64,000 nt of DNA from an uncultured Hungatella sp. (GTDB lineage Bacteria > Bacillota > Clostridia > Lachnospirales > Lachnospiraceae). A program made the translations under genes and the position numbers. The notes beneath the pieces were generated by a model. That model was not told the DNA's origin and did not search any database. It saw nothing but the letters and a program-made list of their open reading frames with translations. Numbering within the stretch: position 1 is the stretch's first letter; every line of letters begins with the position of its first letter. The stretch lies in contig CAJUPP010000002.1 of assembly GCA_910588325.1 (NCBI GenBank), forward strand, positions 1 to 64,000, in the 5' to 3' direction. Positions 61,541 to 64,000 of the stretch are shown here, piece after piece.

Positions 61541-62953
61541 TTAATGTTCGTAAGAAGTCGGGCTTTTTGACAGTGGATTCCAAACTCCTTTTATGTAGCA
61601 GAACAGGAATATTCCAAAGAGGAACAGGTTGTGAGCAATCATGCAGGCCCATGCGGAGATAAGGCTTAAAGCCAGTATCTGGGTGCAGAGGAAGGTTCCT
61701 ATGATTCGGATTCCCCACATGCCGGCGATATTGAATATGAAGGGTTCTCTGGTTTTTCCTACTCCCTGCATCATGCCTTCGATGATGATGGAGAATCCGT
61801 AGAATGGTTCTGACACTGCTACCATACGCAGGACTGTGCTTCCCAGTGTGATGACCTCCTGACTGTTGGAGAAGATTCCCATAAGGCCGGGAGCCAGGAT
61901 AAACAGCAGGCCGCCGGACAGTATCATCAGGCAGATTTCGATAGGGATAAACATGGCGGCCAGTTCTTTCATCCGTCTGTCATCCCGGGCGCCATATGCA
62001 TTGCCGGCCAAAGTTGCGGCGGCGGTCTGCATTCCGTATCCAGGAATGTAGAAAGCGGATTCTACGGTGTTGGCAATGGTGTGGGCTGCAGTGGATACCT
62101 CTCCCAAAGAATTAATCATGGAGGCGAAAGCTACATATCCCAGAGAGGTACCGAATCTCTGCAGCATATTGGGAAATGCAACACGAAGGCAGGGACGCAG
62201 AATCTGAGGATCTGGACGGATACTTTGGCCTTTTGGTGAAACTTTTGGATGCCTCCAAAGTACAATCGTGATACTAAGACCACCGAAGGTAAATGCGATT
62301 GCACTGGCAACTGCCGCACCGATAACACCCATTCCCGCACCTGGCATGGTGATGGTAAATGAAAGCAGATTCATTGGCCGTGTGGGATAAATAAGAAGGA
62401 AATTTAACACCACATTAATTAAGTTTACAAAGACTCCGATTTTCATCGGGGTCTTTGTATCGCCTGCACCTCTCAAAACAGTACCGAAAATGATGCTGGC
62501 AGTTCTGGGAAGCATTGGAATGTATAAAATAAAGAAATAGCGCGAGGCCATAGATTGAATGCTCTTATCAACCTGCATCCACACTGGTACATAGCTGCTG
62601 ATAGACAGTGTCAGTATGGTAAAGAAGATACCTGCTGTTAAAACTGCCAGGACGGCCTGTGAGACAGATTTTTTTGCCGCCTCCTCATCATTGGCGCCGC
62701 ATGCCCTTGCAATGAAAGACAAAAATCCTACACCTAAAGCGGAAATGCTGCTTCCAATCAGCCAGTTTACCGTACTGGTTGCTCCGACCGCCGCTGTGGC
62801 CTGGGTTCCCAGGGTGCCTACCATGGCGGTATCGATGTATTGGACCGCAGTCTGCATCAGCTGTTCCAGCATGGTGGGCCATGCCAGAGTCATGATGACT
62901 GCAATCATTTCTGTATTTCGTTTTGGGAATTGTTTTTGGGGGGTTGGTATCAT
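61541..62953 (-). CDS. MATE family efflux transporter
   Basis: 470 residues from MIPTPQKQFPKRNTEMIAVI; GGAGA lies 7-8 nt before the ATG at 62953, whereas the open frame extends upstream to 63070 without a site. About twelve transmembrane helices. Conserved blocks: IMTLAWPTMLEQLMQTAVQYIDTAMVG (core WPTMLEQL and YIDTAMVG), GAGDTKTPMKIG and GYGMQTAAATLAGN. Na+ or H+ driven export of drugs or metabolites; substrate unknown. It lies convergent to the GH32/LacI-stub genes. Confidence 0.94.
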   Translation of the reverse strand: MIPTPQKQFPKRNTEMIAVIMTLAWPTMLEQLMQTAVQYIDTAMVGTLGTQATAAVGATSTVNWLIGSSISALGVGFLSFIARACGANDEEAAKKSVSQAVLAVLTAGIFFTILTLSISSYVPVWMQVDKSIQSMASRYFFILYIPMLPRTASIIFGTVLRGAGDTKTPMKIGVFVNLINVVLNFLLIYPTRPMNLLSFTITMPGAGMGVIGAAVASAIAFTFGGLSITIVLWRHPKVSPKGQSIRPDPQILRPCLRVAFPNMLQRFGTSLGYVAFASMINSLGEVSTAAHTIANTVESAFYIPGYGMQTAAATLAGNAYGARDDRRMKELAAMFIPIEICLMILSGGLLFILAPGLMGIFSNSQEVITLGSTVLRMVAVSEPFYGFSIIIEGMMQGVGKTREPFIFNIAGMWGIRIIGTFLCTQILALSLISAWACMIAHNLFLFGIFLFCYIKGVWNPLSKSPTSYEH

Positions 62954-63008
62954 GTGTTTTTCTCCGGAGTTTTGTTGTATTCTGTTTAGAGGTATATCCT
63001 TAATTTTG

Positions 63009-63032
63009 GCAGTTGGATTGCCTAACAACTGC
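63009..63032. promoter_or_regulatory. Possible repressor operator upstream of the MATE gene
   Basis: GCAGTTG (63009-63015) and CAACTGC (63026-63032) form a 7-bp inverted repeat with a 10-nt spacer, centred about 67 nt upstream of the chosen start, as expected for a MarR- or TetR-type site. No regulator gene is adjacent, and I could not place the promoter. Confidence 0.35.
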
Positions 63033-63181
63033 ACAAGTCCTAATGCTAAATACTCACGGATATTGAGCAAAAAAATTTATCATTTTTCGGCATGTTCTTT
63101 CTTGTTTAATTAATTTTCTGCTTATATTGTACGGTTTTATCATCGCTTTTGCAACGGATTTTTTACGAATTTTTTATGGGA

Positions 63182-63977
63182 TTAGTAGTGAGTTACGTCT
63201 TCTGTGCTGTGGATTGCTTCTATGACAGGTGTGGCTTCGGGGCTTTTGAAGTAGTCCAGGGTGGTGGGAGGAACCAGCTATTTCAGGGCTTGGAAATCAT
63301 TTTTCTGAAGCAGTCGGCGGACTGTGGAGGCGCTGATCGGCTGATTCATGGCTTTTTTACGGGGGACGATGGTACATTCTATGCCGGAAAGGGGAAGTTC
63401 TTGTGCCATGATCTGATTGTAAATATTGGTTACCTGGCTGCAGGGCTCTTTGCCTACGTAACGGCGGGTGACGGACAGGGATTTGGCGATTCTGGTGAAA
63501 ATCTGAAGGTCCAGCTTTGCATGGCCTTTTATCACGGTCTCATCATCTTTCAAAAAATAACTAGGATAGTTTGGACAGATAGTCTGAAAAGCCGTTTTTG
63601 CGGTTTTCCATGAAGACAAGGGTGTTGTCTGCCTGGGCGATTTCATAGAAGCCCAGGTCTTTGAAAAATTTGGAGGTGCTTATTTTGGTGTAGAGGAACA
63701 GATGGATGTTTCCTCTTTGGTACTGGATATCAATCAGGTGGGTGATGATTTCATTAAGAAGACCTTTTCCTTGATGGTCTTTGCTGACAGCAAAGCAGCG
63801 GAGAGTGTTGGTAAAGCAGCTTCCAGTTGCGATGATTTGATAGTTTTCATCGTACATGGCGCAGATGTAATCCAGGTTGGCGTCCCGGCGGATTCCTTCC
63901 TGGTTTAGGAGATGATCAATCTGGGCGAGGCTTTGTTTGTCTGTGGGACGGACTTGTGAGATGGCATATTCTGACAT
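63182..63977 (-). pseudogene. citC: Decayed [citrate (pro-3S)-lyase] ligase
   Basis: CitC acetylates the citrate-lyase acyl carrier protein; it has an N-terminal GNAT domain and a C-terminal nucleotidyltransferase domain. Here the GNAT part is intact from MSEYAISQVRPTDKQSLAQI to VFMENRKNGFSDYL (63977 to about 63580). After that the frame jumps to YPSYFLKDDETVIKGHAKLD, missing about 80 residues that include the HxGH nucleotide-binding motif. It then reads through PISASTVRRLLQKNDFQALK to an in-frame TAG at 63278 and resumes LVPPTTLDYFKSPEATPVIE to a TAA at 63182. An internal deletion, frame change and nonsense codon make it a pseudogene. The neighbouring cit genes are not in the window. Confidence 0.85.
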
Positions 63978-64000
63978 GGGTATGGAGGGGCCTTTCTTTT

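Overview
The window looks like a chromosomal replication-origin region from a Gram-positive gut anaerobe of the Clostridia, most likely a Lachnospiraceae member (Blautia, Hungatella or Lachnoclostridium-like). The reasons are the gene order rpmH-rnpA-yidD-yidC-jag-mnmE-mnmG-rsmG-parA-parB and dnaA-dnaN-yaaA-recF-gyrB-gyrA-tmk-holB-ricT-trmN6-rsmI, perfect Firmicutes-type parS sites, GGAGG ribosome sites, an NADP-type gdhA and many sugar ABC transporters with LacI or AraC regulators. The genus is an inference. No tRNA, rRNA, CRISPR array, transposase or phage gene was seen.

Layout. (1) 1-8588, minus strand: a LacI-controlled glycan operon, in transcription order regulator, solute-binding lipoprotein, two permeases, enolase-superfamily enzyme, Cys-type sulfatase, a Gfo/Idh oxidoreductase fused by deletion to a sugar isomerase remnant, and nagA (cut by the window edge). 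It suggests uptake and breakdown of a sulfated amino-sugar glycan. (2) 8589-10955: a gene-poor stretch with remnants of an ABC-2 permease and ABC ATPase flanking an intact HAD phosphatase. (3) 10956-14598, minus: gdhA with its own promoter, then a DUF4446 gene, parB and parA. (4) 14798-16259, plus: a degenerate alpha/beta hydrolase and a small membrane protein, AT-rich. (5) 16430-23863, minus: the conserved rpmH-to-rsmG operon, ending in a 56-bp perfect palindrome centred on a parS site. (6) 23975-38885: an accessory block of about 15 kb between rpmH and dnaA, which are neighbours in most Firmicutes. It holds an AAA ATPase plus PD-(D/E)XK-like pair (the best candidate for an undescribed system), a BlaR1/BlaI-like pair divergent from a small secreted protein, three unknown membrane proteins, a RelB/PIN toxin-antitoxin pair, an LplB/YtcP/LplA sugar transporter operon whose binding protein and AraC regulator are broken at one deletion junction, and an ECF transporter S component. 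(7) 38940-47939: oriC with DnaA boxes on both sides of dnaA, then the replication/gyrase operon. (8) 48070-55243: the tmk-holB-ricT-trmN6-rsmI cluster with a large hybrid histidine kinase between tmk and holB. (9) 55278-61284: a LacI-controlled sucrose/fructan operon (binding protein, two permeases, GH32) with a dense operator array and an unusual structured intergenic element. (10) 61312-63977: a LacI fragment, a MATE transporter and a decayed citC.

A recurring theme is gene decay by short deletions. The Gfo/isomerase fusion, ABC relics, SBP/AraC junction, LacI stub and citC are all broken within 64 kb, while the housekeeping genes look intact. This could be real reductive evolution of accessory loci or, less likely, assembly error. 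Long-read confirmation of the junctions would decide.
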